A stretch of 64,000 bases of DNA, taken from contig NZ_LT838272.1 in NCBI RefSeq assembly GCF_900176005.1, forward strand, positions 1,693,587 to 1,757,586, read 5' to 3'. A program made the translations under genes and the position numbers. Positions 15,587 to 24,125 of the stretch are shown here, piece by piece (position 1 is the stretch's first letter; each line of letters begins with the position of its first letter). The notes under the pieces were generated by a model, which saw only the letters and a list, made by a program, of their open reading frames with translations, was not told the DNA's origin and did not search any database. Source of the DNA: Thermanaeromonas toyohensis ToBE (GTDB lineage Bacteria; Bacillota; DSM-521; Neomoorellales; Neomoorellaceae).

Positions 15587-15819
15587 GGGTGGGTACAATA
15601 TCTCCTGGAGGGAAACTCATCTAATGGACGGCTAAGAGTAGCAGTCAAGCTCAGAAGGGGGAAGTAGTAATTACCACTGATTTGGTCAAGTTACCATGGG
15701 GAAGCTCAGCTTTACGGATAAGAGGAGGGTCCTTTATCCTCCCGCAGGGTTGCCAGCAGTTTACGGGTTAAGTAGACAAAGATAGACAGAAAGTAATGTT
15801 GGCGGTTATAATATAGCTT

Positions 15820-16479
15820 ATGGAGAAACTTTACTCCTTACACGAGGCAAGCAGGATTCTGGGGGTATGCACGAAAACGTTACAGCGCTGGGACAAAGCG
15901 GGTAAGATAAAGGTGGTCAGGACACCTGGTGGCAGGAGGAGAATTCCCGAGTCGGAGGTGAGAAGACTAACTGGGGACACGGAATTGCGCACTTCGCCCT
16001 CCCGGGTGTTAGTTATCTACGCCCGCGTGTCGTCCCATGAGCAGAAGGCGAAGGGTGACCTGGACAGGCAGGTAGAGCGGGTAAGGTCCAAATTCGACCT
16101 GAGACTGTTTGATGAGATAAAAGTAATAACTGACGTGTCGTCGGGACTGAACGACAGGCGGAAGGGCCTGATGAGGGTGATGGACCTGGCCAGGGAAGGC
16201 AAGATTACCGATGTAGCCGTCAGCTACCGGGACAGGCTGACCCGGTTCGGGTTTAACTACCTCAGGGCGTATTTTGAGAGCCACGGCGTAAAGGTGCATG
16301 TAGTAAGCGGCGAAGAAGACAGGAAGACAGCCCGACAGGAACTGGTAGAGGACCTGCTAAGTATCGTCACCAGCTTTGCGGGCAGGCTTTACGGCACAAG
16401 GAGCAAGAGGAAGGAGGAAGTAATTCAAAGGGTGAGGGAGGTGATTTCATCTGCTGGCGACATACCAGACGCGGATTGA
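15820..16479 (+). CDS. tnpA: IS607-family serine transposase
   Basis: The 219-residue protein joins an N-terminal MerR-like helix-turn-helix (YSLHEASRILGVCTKTLQRW, then TPGGRRRIPESEV) to a small serine recombinase domain. The catalytic serine lies in IYARVSSHEQKAKGDL, and the conserved arginine helix is YRDRLTRFGF. IS607 transposases move circular intermediates with little target specificity. Length and order match the family. The gene overlaps the tnpB-like gene by about 29 bases, given the CTG start proposed there. Confidence 0.92.
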   Translation: MEKLYSLHEASRILGVCTKTLQRWDKAGKIKVVRTPGGRRRIPESEVRRLTGDTELRTSPSRVLVIYARVSSHEQKAKGDLDRQVERVRSKFDLRLFDEIKVITDVSSGLNDRRKGLMRVMDLAREGKITDVAVSYRDRLTRFGFNYLRAYFESHGVKVHVVSGEEDRKTARQELVEDLLSIVTSFAGRLYGTRSKRKEEVIQRVREVISSAGDIPDAD

Positions 16480-17971
16480 AGACCAGGGCGCTTATCCCTA
16501 CTTTGAGGCCATGGGGGAACTCTTCGGCCGTTTAGAGAGGAAGCTCTACGTAGATACACACATAAGAAAAGTATCTGTTTCGGAGCTGAAGAAGCGGTAT
16601 ACGCGGAAGTACGGCATTACTGCCCGCCAGTTCAACTCCATATACAACAGCCTCTCCGGGAAATTGAAATCGGTACAGGAGAGCCTGCGCTACTTAGAGC
16701 GCGACCTGCTGGGGCGCATAGAGTCCGTCGAGCGGGCCATAAAGAGGAAGGAGAGGGAGCGCGAAAGCATTCTGAAATCCCTGGAGAAGCTGGAACCCCG
16801 GACGGAAAAGTGGCAGAAAAAGATTGACAGGCTGAAGAAGGTGAAATTCACTCTCCACCAGAAGAAGCGGCGGCTGAGGAACCTGCGGCAGAGGCTGGAG
16901 AACCTGCGGAGAGACATAGAAGAAGGGATAATCCGCCTCTGCTTTGGCTCGCGAAAGCTCTTCAAAGCCCAGCACAACCTGGGAGCCAACGGCTACCGGG
17001 ACCACGGCGAATGGCTCAAAGCTTGGCGGCAGGCGAGGTCGGGCAGTTTTCTGGTGGTGGGGTCAAAGGATGAGACGTGCGGCAACCAGACCTGCACCTA
17101 TACGAAGCGCAACACCCTGCGCATCCGGGTAGCGGATCAATTTGAGGGGCGGTTTGGGAAGTACATTGTGCTGAAGGGCGTTGCCTTCCCCTACGGCCAG
17201 GAGCACCTGGACAAAGCGAAGGAGCCCGTGCGGTTAAAGAAGGGAAAGAAGGAATACAGGGCCATAATTTACCGCTTTATGCGGCGCAAGGGCTACTGGT
17301 ACCTACATGCCACTGTGGAGAGGGACGACCCGGCTCCGGCGACCAGCCCGTGGAACGGTGCGGTGGGCATCGACCTGAACGACGGCTTCCTCCAGGTGGG
17401 CGACGTTGACCGCTTTGGGAACCCGGTGCGTGAGTTTAGACTCCCTGTCCCGATGAGGGACAGGAGCAGGGGGCAGGTGGCCGCTGCTCTGGGTGAGGCG
17501 GTGAAGAAGGCGGTGCTGTATGCGAAGGCGCAGGGTAAGCCGGTGGCGATAGAAAATCTCGACTTTGCGGCGAAGAAGCGCGCGTTAAGGGAGCTTGCTC
17601 CCCGGCAGCGGCGGGTGCTCTCGGGTCTTCTCTACAAGAAGTTCCGCTCGATGGTCGAGCCGTGTGCGGCCCGTGAGGGCGTGGGAATATTGAAGCCCGA
17701 TGGCAAGAACGTTGACCCCTTTGCCACCTCGGTTATTGGACAGTTAAAGTTCATGGCCCGGTATGGGCTGAGCCCGCACGGTGCGGCGGCGTGCGTGATA
17801 GCGCGGCGGGGTCTGGGGTTTGGCCTGGAGAGGGCGGGGAGGGCGCCTGCTTTAAGGCTTCCCGAGAGGAAGAGGACGGCGAGGAGGAGCTACTGGCAGC
17901 GGGTCTGTACCGTTCTGAAGAGAATAGACTACAGGGACCGTATAGGTCTCTTATATGCCGGCGGCTTTTAG
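16451..17971 (+). CDS. tnpB: TnpB-related protein with divergent RuvC-III motif
   Basis: About 506 residues. A long helical, arginine/lysine-rich N-terminal region with coiled-coil character precedes a RuvC-like nuclease core: GIDLNDGFLQV (first Asp) and VAIENLDFAAKK (Glu). The third motif reads LSPHGAAACVIARRGLG, with His where canonical TnpB has Asp, and no zinc-ribbon CxxC pairs precede it. These features match the group annotated as TnpB-related rather than standard TnpB. Whether it cleaves DNA with an RNA guide is unknown. The first ATG is 16511, but conserved-looking sequence (TYQTRIEDQGAYPYFEA) continues upstream to a CTG at 16451 with GGAGGTGA just before it, overlapping tnpA. Confidence 0.85.
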   Translation: MLATYQTRIEDQGAYPYFEAMGELFGRLERKLYVDTHIRKVSVSELKKRYTRKYGITARQFNSIYNSLSGKLKSVQESLRYLERDLLGRIESVERAIKRKERERESILKSLEKLEPRTEKWQKKIDRLKKVKFTLHQKKRRLRNLRQRLENLRRDIEEGIIRLCFGSRKLFKAQHNLGANGYRDHGEWLKAWRQARSGSFLVVGSKDETCGNQTCTYTKRNTLRIRVADQFEGRFGKYIVLKGVAFPYGQEHLDKAKEPVRLKKGKKEYRAIIYRFMRRKGYWYLHATVERDDPAPATSPWNGAVGIDLNDGFLQVGDVDRFGNPVREFRLPVPMRDRSRGQVAAALGEAVKKAVLYAKAQGKPVAIENLDFAAKKRALRELAPRQRRVLSGLLYKKFRSMVEPCAAREGVGILKPDGKNVDPFATSVIGQLKFMARYGLSPHGAAACVIARRGLGFGLERAGRAPALRLPERKRTARRSYWQRVCTVLKRIDYRDRIGLLYAGGF

Positions 17972-18445
17972 CCGGTCGGTTCCTGCACCGGTGCGGGTGG
18001 GGTGAGGGCAGCGGCAACGCCTCCCGGGGACCCGTGAGGATGCCCGGGACCACGTACCACTCCCCTATGGGCCGCGCTTGCGCCGGTGCAAGGTCACGGG
18101 CGGCCCCTAACAGGGGCAGGAGGGCGGGAGGGGATAGACCCTCCTATCCTTTCAGGCACCGGTGGAGGGCTGTGCCTTGGGCACAGTCTGATGAGGCACG
18201 GCCCTGGATGTGATTGGGTACGATGAAGTCCGCCACGGTTTTACCTGGGCGGCACTGATGCTCCGGCTCTCCTTCCGGGGTGGGAGTCCCCGGCGCCAAC
18301 TGTGGGGAACGCCGTTCGCCCCGCGTCGGTCGGAGAAAGCAGGCGTCGGCCTTGAGATGTGGCGAGCGCTTAACGAAACTCCGGCCGGAGGTTGAGCTGA
18401 TCGCCTCGGGTGCGGCAGGCATGCGTACTTCTGGGTACGTATGTC
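17972..18445 (+). ncRNA. Structured GC-rich region 3' of tnpB-like gene, candidate guide-RNA locus
   Basis: Nearly 500 bases without a gene hold many strong stems, for example GCTGTGCC...GGCACAG near 18171, repeated CACCGGTG words, and a 9-bp hairpin at 18420-18443 (CATGCGTAC/GTACGTATG). In TnpB systems the guide RNA is made from the 3' end of tnpB through the right transposon end, so this is the expected place for such an RNA. The length is unusual. RNA function is inference. Confidence 0.4.
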
Positions 18446-18479
18446 TACGTGCGTAGGGACGGTAAGGAGTCGCAACGAA

Positions 18480-19595
18480 ATGCGCAGAAAAAAATGGGTA
18501 GAGTGCCGACACTGTAATTCAGGGCGCCCGGCAGCCCGGGTTCTGGGGTACCTTTGTGGCGGATGTCTGAAGCAAAAATTCCGCCTGGCGGAAGAAGTTG
18601 CAGAAGCTGCCCACAGGCGCAGTCGTATCTTCCCTCCTTTCTCACCTCCACGTACCCCGAGAGGGGTTATCTGCGTCTTTTGCGGCAACCGGTGCCAGTT
18701 AGGTGAAGGTGAAGATGGTTTCTGCCGCCTGCGTTATTGTAGCGACGGCAAGCTTGTTTCTAGGGCCGGGACTGCTCGAATCGGTCTAGGGAGTTTTTAT
18801 TTCGATCCCCTTCCCACCAATTGCGTAGCTGAATGGGTTTGCCCGGGGGGTACTGGTGCAGGCTACCCTAAGTACGCCTACCGGCCGGGACCCGAAGTGG
18901 GCTACCAAAATTTAGCTGTATTTTTAGGAGCGTGTTCTTTCGATTGCCTTTACTGCCAAAATAGCACCTACCGCGAAATGGCTAAGAAGGGAGAGCCCCT
19001 CCTAACCGTAGAGGATCTTGTAAACTCCCTGGACGAAAGGACAGCTTGCATTTGTTTTTTTGGCGGCGATCCATCACCCCAGATGCCTTTCACCCTGGCG
19101 GTAGCCCGCCGGGCTCTCAAGAAGGCGGAGGGTAGGATAATGCGCGTCTGCTGGGAAACCAACGGCAACCTGCACCCTCGCTACCTCGAACCCATGGTGG
19201 AACTGGCCCTGGCTTCGGGCGGAGTGATCAAGTTTGATATTAAGGCTTGGGATGACGACCTCCACCGCTTTCTCACAGGCGTAAGCAACCAGCAGACTCT
19301 GGCTAATTTTCGGTATCTTTCCCGGTACTTTGACCAGCGCCCTGACCCTCCCCTCTTGGTGGCCAGCACCCTCCTGGTACCGGGCTACGTAGGTAAGCGA
19401 GTGGTTGCCGGTATAGCCCGTTTCTTAGCCGACCTCAACCCTTCTATTCCTTACACTCTGCTGGCCTTTGCTCCCTGCCATCTTTTGGACGATCTGCCTT
19501 TGGTAACCCGGGAAGAGGCAGAAGAATGCTATCATGTGGCCCGGGAGGCAGGCCTCACTCGGGTTCGCCTGGCTAACCTCCACCTGCTTCGCTAG
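18480..19595 (+). CDS. Radical SAM protein, PflA-like, with N-terminal zinc-ribbon cysteines
   Basis: The 371-residue protein has the radical SAM cluster motif ACSFDCLYCQN (CxxxCxxC) at about residue 150, followed by FFGGDPSPQ and a CWETNGN strand typical of activase-like members. The first 75 residues contain two further Cys clusters (CRHCN...CGGC and CVFCGNRCQ...CRLRYC) that could bind Zn or an auxiliary Fe-S cluster. The family resembles uncharacterised PflA-homologous proteins of anaerobes; the substrate is unknown. ATG 18480 has TAAGGAG about 11 bases upstream. The IS607-type element ends directly in front, so its promoter may now drive this gene. Confidence 0.8.
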   Translation: MRRKKWVECRHCNSGRPAARVLGYLCGGCLKQKFRLAEEVAEAAHRRSRIFPPFSPPRTPRGVICVFCGNRCQLGEGEDGFCRLRYCSDGKLVSRAGTARIGLGSFYFDPLPTNCVAEWVCPGGTGAGYPKYAYRPGPEVGYQNLAVFLGACSFDCLYCQNSTYREMAKKGEPLLTVEDLVNSLDERTACICFFGGDPSPQMPFTLAVARRALKKAEGRIMRVCWETNGNLHPRYLEPMVELALASGGVIKFDIKAWDDDLHRFLTGVSNQQTLANFRYLSRYFDQRPDPPLLVASTLLVPGYVGKRVVAGIARFLADLNPSIPYTLLAFAPCHLLDDLPLVTREEAEECYHVAREAGLTRVRLANLHLLR

Positions 19596-19675
19596 CCAGC
19601 TTTGGCTTTTGTGACATGTTAGAACAGAGCTCCCGCAGGGTCCAAACTGAGTTGCACCCCATGGCTGAATATGAA

Positions 19676-19701
19676 GGCCGGACCTTCAGCGGCCGGTTTT
19701 T
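19676..19701 (+). terminator. Probable terminator of the radical SAM gene
   Basis: A GGCCG/CGGCC stem with a nine-base loop is followed by GG and five T, 80 bases after the radical SAM stop. Confidence 0.5.
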
Positions 19702-19948
19702 CGGTAAAGTTTCTTCACTTTTTCGACTGAGTTCCAGGGCTTTTTCTACCCCCGCTCCCTAAAGTCCTCAGTCTTTACCCCTTTTTCTTTACTTATCCTT
19801 TCTTAAGCGTTCGCTCGAGGCCTCCCTGTTTGGAGTCAACTTTTGTTGTAGAACTTTTTCCTACCGCTTCTGCCCGTGCCTTTCCGTAGGTCTTACCGTC
19901 CTGTACTCCCAGATCATTCCCCTGTTTGTATCCTTGCCTTTGACCCTT
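19702..19948. other. Strongly pyrimidine-rich gap
   Basis: The top strand is conspicuously rich in C and T (runs such as CTTTTTCTACCCCC and CCCCTTTTTCTTTAC), giving a purine-rich minus strand that continues the sense direction of the deacetylase gene. No frame is credible. It may be a decayed extension of that gene or its 3' untranslated region. Confidence 0.35.
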
Positions 19949-20983
19949 TTACTGCCCCTGGCGACGAGTATTCTGAGATTTGCGGGTTTCTGCAGTTTGG
20001 GTGTCCCCGGTTACCGCTGTTGCCCGTCGGAGAAGTAAGTCAAGCTCGGCAGCGGTAACTCTGGGCGACCCCACATTAATGCGCGGCAAATTCAAAGGAT
20101 TGCTCTGACGTGTAATTACCCCATAGTGGGTAGTAAATATAAGCTTAAAGCCCAAACGGGCTGCTATGTCCCGCGCTTTGCTGCAAGCTCGGCCGTAAGG
20201 CCAGGCTAGCGCATAGGCGGGGCGGGCCAGATTACTTTCTAAATCCCGTTTAGCTGCTGTAAGATCTTGAAAAACCCGCTTCTCGAAGTCCTGTTCTGTC
20301 TCCTCCTCTAAGGGGCCTTCCAAGAAGGGACGCCGCACGCCGTCTTTTCCCCGCCCGAAATGGTGCTGGTTATAAGTGTGTGACTGGATGGCTATCCCGT
20401 GAGCATTCATTTCTCTGGCTTCCGGCCAACCGAAGTAGCGCAAGCCATTTATCGTTTTTCCCATGTAAGCCCCAATTACAAACACTACTGCGGGCATCCC
20501 ACGGTGCCTTAACTCAGGGAAAGCTACCTCGTAAACACTGCTGTAACCGTCATCTATCGTTATGAGCACAGCATTAGGCGGAAGGGGACGTCCCTCAAAA
20601 AACCCAGCGAGATCCTCCAGGCCGATAACCCGGTACCCTTTGTTCGTCAAAAGCTCCAAGTGGCTAGCTAAACGCTCGCGGGAAATGGTGATATCGCTCT
20701 CTGGCGAAGCAAAGTGGTGGTATATTAAGACCACTACCTTGTCCCGATAAAGGACCGGATGTTCTGCGGTATTTGTCACTTGTCTACGAGATTCCGTGCC
20801 CTCAGGGGGTCCAATAGGAACAACATCTTGATCTCCGGCCGGAATGGAATGTGCTGGGTGGCTTCGGTCATGAGCTGTTGGGCGTTCTCCGCTAGGGTGG
20901 CGGTTGGTTAATACTTGATATTGTGCTGTTAACACCATAGAAACTATGACACAGAATATTAAGACGACATAATGCCTTTTCAT
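19949..20983 (-). CDS. Membrane-anchored polysaccharide deacetylase
   Basis: The 344-residue protein begins MKRHYVVLIFCVIVSMVL, an uncleaved signal anchor, then a low-complexity Pro/His-rich linker. The NodB-fold catalytic domain has LITIDDGYSSVYE (first catalytic Asp and metal Asp), IQSHTYNQHHF (metal-binding His) and ALAWPYGRAC. Such enzymes remove N-acetyl groups from cell-wall or capsular glycans outside the membrane. The start at 20983 is chosen because the signal anchor begins there; an upstream frame adds 38 residues without structure. The last 25 residues are polar and may be an extension. No other cell-wall gene is adjacent. Confidence 0.87.
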   Translation of the reverse strand: MKRHYVVLIFCVIVSMVLTAQYQVLTNRHPSGERPTAHDRSHPAHSIPAGDQDVVPIGPPEGTESRRQVTNTAEHPVLYRDKVVVLIYHHFASPESDITISRERLASHLELLTNKGYRVIGLEDLAGFFEGRPLPPNAVLITIDDGYSSVYEVAFPELRHRGMPAVVFVIGAYMGKTINGLRYFGWPEAREMNAHGIAIQSHTYNQHHFGRGKDGVRRPFLEGPLEEETEQDFEKRVFQDLTAAKRDLESNLARPAYALAWPYGRACSKARDIAARLGFKLIFTTHYGVITRQSNPLNLPRINVGSPRVTAAELDLLLRRATAVTGDTQTAETRKSQNTRRQGQ

Positions 20984-21388
20984 CCTGGTTTCTCTATTCC
21001 CCCTCAGGTTAGATTCCTTTCCATGTAATAAACTGAAGCCTTCGAATTCTGCGTGTTGGTGAGCTTCCTGCCGGTGACAGCGGCTATCGCTACACAAACT
21101 GAAAGGTTAAACCGGGTCAATCGTAACCCATCGAATGGTGACCCGGTTTTAGAAACGAGGAAAGGAGGGGGTAGATGGGTCCGGCGTGTGCGCCAAATTA
21201 TTGAGCCGGTTTTTCGGTGGCCGAAAGAGTCAGCATTACTTCCCTTGGTGACGCAGGAGGCACGCCAGAAGTGAACCTCCGCTAGGATGATGGGGGCGAA
21301 GGTTCATAGCCTGTATGCCATATCCTAGCCAGTCCAGAGTGCGTTGTACCGGGCACAGAAAGAACATGTTCAAAAGAAGGACTGGCCC
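20984..21388. other. Gap with inverted repeats, no gene seen
   Basis: The stretch contains the 10-bp inverted repeat listed at 21110-21148. It also has an 8-bp pair GCCAGTCC/GGACTGGC at about 21332 and 21379 that flanks the 3' end of the small gene at 21389 and may end its transcript. A GAACATGTTC palindrome at about 21367 is too short-spaced for a standard LexA box. Confidence 0.35.
21110..21148. repeat. Ten-base inverted repeat
   Basis: AACCGGGTCA and TGACCCGGTT form perfect arms around a 19-base loop, followed by TTTTA on the plus strand. It could be a terminator for leftward or rightward transcripts, or an operator near the deacetylase promoter. Confidence 0.45.
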
Positions 21389-21574
21389 TTACTTTAGGAT
21401 CCCTATTTCCCTCTGGAGTTCGGTGTTGACCCAGATCCCTTCGAAACCCGAAGGGTCAGGGTCGGATACTGCTACGTAAATCCACTTCCCCCTTACTTCG
21501 GTTACGACGCCATCGAAACCCTGATCCTCCCCATCCCTGCGGATAAACACCCGTTTACCTTGGAGCCATTCCAT
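21389..21574 (-). CDS. Small SH3-like protein, 61 residues
   Basis: A short but well-supported gene: ATG with GGGAGGT eight bases upstream on the minus strand. The product is beta-rich (KRVFIRR, GFDGVVTEVRGKWIYVAV), as in small KOW- or SH3-type barrels that bind RNA or protein. No family assignment is certain. It is separated from the downstream deacetylase by about 400 bases and from the upstream membrane protein by 130 bases. Confidence 0.55.
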   Translation of the reverse strand: MEWLQGKRVFIRRDGEDQGFDGVVTEVRGKWIYVAVSDPDPSGFEGIWVNTELQREIGILK

Positions 21575-21707
21575 TGTTTCTACCTCCCTTCAGAATTCAT
21601 AGCGGAGAACCTGCGCTCAGGTAACATTCGAAGAGTGGCTCGTTTAGAATTGCGCTCTTGCATTCGGGAGCTCCTGCCTGGACACTTCGGAAGTCACGCC
21701 AAGCGTA

Positions 21708-22343
21708 TCATTGGTAGATATTACTTCTGCCCCTTAACAGCCGGGATAAAAACATGATCCCTATGGCCAATAAAAGGAAGAGAATTATCCAGGTCAAGAA
21801 CCGCGGAGCATAATAGTGGTAGCCCCACGGTGTGTAATAATAGTCGGGAGTAAAAAAGAGGTGATAATACCAGGGCAAGCTCCAGTAGTAATTGTGATAA
21901 TAGTAGGGCGGATGTGGCGGCGAGCCATATACACGCACCTGGGGTTTCTCAGGATATTTGTCATTTGTTCCGGCCGTTGAGCGGTTCCAGGTCCCTGTAT
22001 AAGAGGGCTGACTGGTAGTGAAGGAGGTCCTGGGGCTGCTGAAACTTTTACGGCCGGTGGTATAGTCCTGCTGTAGGCTAGGCGGGCTGCTCGGCCGGGG
22101 CGTAACAAAAGACCTGCCACCAGAGCTACCTTTAAAACTGGCAGAGCCGGACGAGGGGGCAGGAGCGACACGGCTAAAATTGGTAGAGAAGCTGCGGCCC
22201 CCTCCGAAGCTGGAGAAGCTCCTGCCCCCAGAGAAACCACCACCTTTAGCCCAAACCGGCGCCGGCCAGAGGGAAAGGATTAATATTACACAGGTAAGCA
22301 CCGCCAGTATTCGCTTTGTGCGATGCATATCTTTGCGGAACAT
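21708..22343 (-). CDS. Secreted or membrane protein with Gly/Ser-rich and Tyr-rich regions
   Basis: A 211-residue protein with a signal peptide (RILAVLTCVILILSLWPAPVWA), a low-complexity Gly/Ser/Phe region (GGGFSGGRSFSSFGG), a Tyr- and His-rich stretch, and one C-terminal transmembrane helix (TWIILFLLLAIGIMFL) followed by RLLRGR. The layout recalls membrane proteins of the TPM or YgcG kind, but no catalytic domain is seen. The start has GAGGG at the right distance. It begins three bases after the pspA stop, so the two are co-translated; a joint envelope-stress role is inferred. Confidence 0.65.
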   Translation of the reverse strand: MFRKDMHRTKRILAVLTCVILILSLWPAPVWAKGGGFSGGRSFSSFGGGRSFSTNFSRVAPAPSSGSASFKGSSGGRSFVTPRPSSPPSLQQDYTTGRKSFSSPRTSFTTSQPSYTGTWNRSTAGTNDKYPEKPQVRVYGSPPHPPYYYHNYYWSLPWYYHLFFTPDYYYTPWGYHYYAPRFLTWIILFLLLAIGIMFLSRLLRGRSNIYQ

Positions 22344-22346
22344 ATT

Positions 22347-22985
22347 TTATTCCCTCTTTCCAGTTTCCACGTTAACAGTTTGCATTTTAAGGCGACCTAG
22401 TTCATCCTCGATGGCCTGGTTTGAGGGTATCTGCCTGGTAGCTAGGAATTTCGCTGCCTCGGCTTCGGCTGCAGCCTGAAGCCACTTGTCTTCCAGGAAA
22501 TCCAGAACCGTGCCTTCTAGGGCTTCAGCCGCTTCTTTTACGGCTTGGGCGGCTTGGATGTGTCCCAAAAGTCGCTCCTTCTCCGCCTGGAGCCTGTTGA
22601 ACTTTTCTTCCAGGATGCGGTAGGTTTCCCTCATCTCTTGGAGCATTTTTTGCTGTGCCGCCAGCCTAGATTCATATTCTACCAAATTTCTTTCGGCTAA
22701 GTACTTATGTTCTAGGGCTATCCTAGCCATGTCGTCCCGGCCTCTAGTTATCGCTGCCTTGGCTTGCTTGCTCCACGAATCAACTTCTGTGCGGCAGGCT
22801 TCTAGTTTCTGCCGCAGGCGCAATTCCTCGGCCACTGCCTCGTTTATCCTTAAGTTAAGTATTTTTAGCTTTTCTGCGGCTTTTTTCAGGTAGAGGTCTA
22901 TTACTTCCTTCGGTTCCTCTTCCTGAGGTGCTGGAACTTGGAGCCCTTTCCGCAGTAGGCTTTTGAGTTTTTTGAACCATTCCAT
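22347..22985 (-). CDS. PspA/IM30-family coiled-coil protein
   Basis: The 212-residue protein is almost entirely helical with heptad periodicity (EVIDLYLKKAAEKLKILN, ARIALEHKYLAERNLVEYE, EKFNRLQAEKERL). The order and length match PspA/IM30 (Vipp1) proteins, which assemble into rings or rods on damaged membranes. An N-terminal amphipathic segment WFKKLKSLLRKG fits membrane binding. It sits between a DUF350 gene (upstream, disrupted) and a signal-peptide membrane protein (downstream), a grouping resembling PspA-DUF350 envelope operons such as yjfJ-yjfL. Confidence 0.82.
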   Translation of the reverse strand: MEWFKKLKSLLRKGLQVPAPQEEEPKEVIDLYLKKAAEKLKILNLRINEAVAEELRLRQKLEACRTEVDSWSKQAKAAITRGRDDMARIALEHKYLAERNLVEYESRLAAQQKMLQEMRETYRILEEKFNRLQAEKERLLGHIQAAQAVKEAAEALEGTVLDFLEDKWLQAAAEAEAAKFLATRQIPSNQAIEDELGRLKMQTVNVETGKRE

Positions 22986-23081
22986 ACAGCATTGACCCCT
23001 TCTCTCTTAGGGACCTGTCGGTGGCGCAGTCTAAACCTAAAAAAGCCATACCCGGACTGGGAAGTGCCTGTGGGCCACTCG

Positions 23082-23485
23082 TCAGGAGATGCTGGTGCCT
23101 ATGAGGTAGCTGAAGGCTACAGAAAAAGCCGCAGACATGAAGCCCACGGCTACGTTGCCCTGGACGAACCTCCTCTTCGCATCCAGGTGGGGGGGTAAGC
23201 CGTTCGGAGACAAGGTATATCAGCATTGGCAAGGCCAGCCCTACCATACCCGAAAAGATAACATCGAAGGCTTTGTTGTTAGTGGTTATGGCAAAACGCA
23301 TATATTAGCCACCCCAAATACCTTTCACCAAGCGCCAGGGCAGTACCTAGGTTACCTTTAGCAACTTCTTCCCAATCGTTGTATTTAGCTAGCCTGGTAA
23401 ACAGGAATAAGGTTAAGGGAATTATTAAGGAGCAGACAACAAGGCAAATTACGGCAGATACCAGCCGGGTCAATAGGCCGGGCAA
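23082..23485 (-). pseudogene. DUF350 membrane protein, two frameshifts
   Basis: Reading across three frames restores a complete DUF350 protein of about 134 residues: TRLAKYNDWEEVAKGN, then FAITTNNKAFDVIFSG, then GNVAVGFMSAAFSVAFSYL and a natural stop. The first break is near 23300 (one extra base in ATATATG). The second is a run of seven G (on the plus strand) near 23187-23194, where six would keep frame. The proposed TTG start at 23485 has GGGAGAGG upstream. Either the gene is inactivated or the homopolymer counts are sequencing errors. Its position before pspA fits known DUF350/PspA pairing. Confidence 0.75.
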
Positions 23486-23630
23486 TTTTATCCTCTCCCA
23501 TCTTTGTAAATCTCTGACTGCATCAGCCTGCTCGATTCTATTATACCTTGACCAGGCAAGGTAGAGAGTTATAGGCCAACGGTCGACTGGATGGTATAAT
23601 GAGATTAGAAGCGATACTGGGGGCGTAAGT

Positions 23631-24125
23631 ATGGGCTTGACGTACGTCACGGTAAAGATCAGTACGCTTAGCGAGAAAACAGACACGGGACAAGTTGAGA
23701 GCTACGAAGACAACTTCCTGGTGGACACTGGCGCTACTGACACTGTAGCTCCCTCCGATAAGCTCCGGGAAGCGGGGATTAAACCCGTTGGTAGAATGGT
23801 TTTTGAATTGACTGACGGTCGCTTAGAGGAGTATGAGTACGGGCTTGCGCGGATAGAGTTTATGGGGGAGATTACGGCCGGGAGGGTAGTATTTGGTCCT
23901 CCTGGGTGCGAGCCGCTGCTTGGAGTGACGGCTCTGGAGTCCGTGGGGATTTTGGTGGACCCCGTTAATAAGACCCTGAAACGTCTACCTGCAATTCCTC
24001 TTAAGGGGATCAAAGCTTTTCGACCCAGTAGGAGCTGCTGTAAAATAACCTTATACAATGGCAACCAACAGGAAACGGGAGTGGTCACCGGATGGGGCTT
24101 GTTTACATTGAGGGGAAGGCGATAG
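23631..24125 (+). CDS. Retropepsin-like (clan AA) aspartic protease protein
   Basis: The 164-residue product has the single-domain aspartic protease pattern: NFLVDTGATDTVAPSD with the catalytic DTGA, then a flap-like segment, then PLLGVTALESVGILVD, the usual hydrophobic-Gly partner. Such proteins dimerise to form one active site; bacterial roles are poorly known. About 120 residues would complete the fold; the last 40 residues (rich in Cys, Asn, Arg) are extra and overlap the next gene, so the C-terminus may be altered by rearrangement. GGGGGCG provides a ribosome site. A second, broken copy lies directly downstream. Confidence 0.72.
   Translation: MGLTYVTVKISTLSEKTDTGQVESYEDNFLVDTGATDTVAPSDKLREAGIKPVGRMVFELTDGRLEEYEYGLARIEFMGEITAGRVVFGPPGCEPLLGVTALESVGILVDPVNKTLKRLPAIPLKGIKAFRPSRSCCKITLYNGNQQETGVVTGWGLFTLRGRR

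Larger units (their letters stand above)
15590..18445 (+). mobile_element. IS607-type element (tnpA + tnpB-like + 3' structured region)
   Basis: Adjacent and overlapping genes encode a MerR-HTH serine transposase and a TnpB-like protein, the IS607 arrangement. IS607 elements make no target duplication and have no terminal inverted repeats, so the ends cannot be fixed from one copy. The left 230 bases are non-coding and end in a TTATAATATA promoter-like stretch before tnpA. The right limit is placed near the hairpin at 18420-18443, just before the radical SAM gene. Confidence 0.65.

Noticed and set aside
18152-18688. A 178-codon minus-strand open frame upstream of the radical SAM gene
   Set aside because: Low-complexity Arg/Ser/Pro translation across a hairpin-rich region and the start of a real gene on the other strand.
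21362-21373. GAACATGTTC as a LexA/SOS box
   Set aside because: The Firmicute box needs four bases between GAAC and GTTC; here there are two, and no SOS gene is adjacent.
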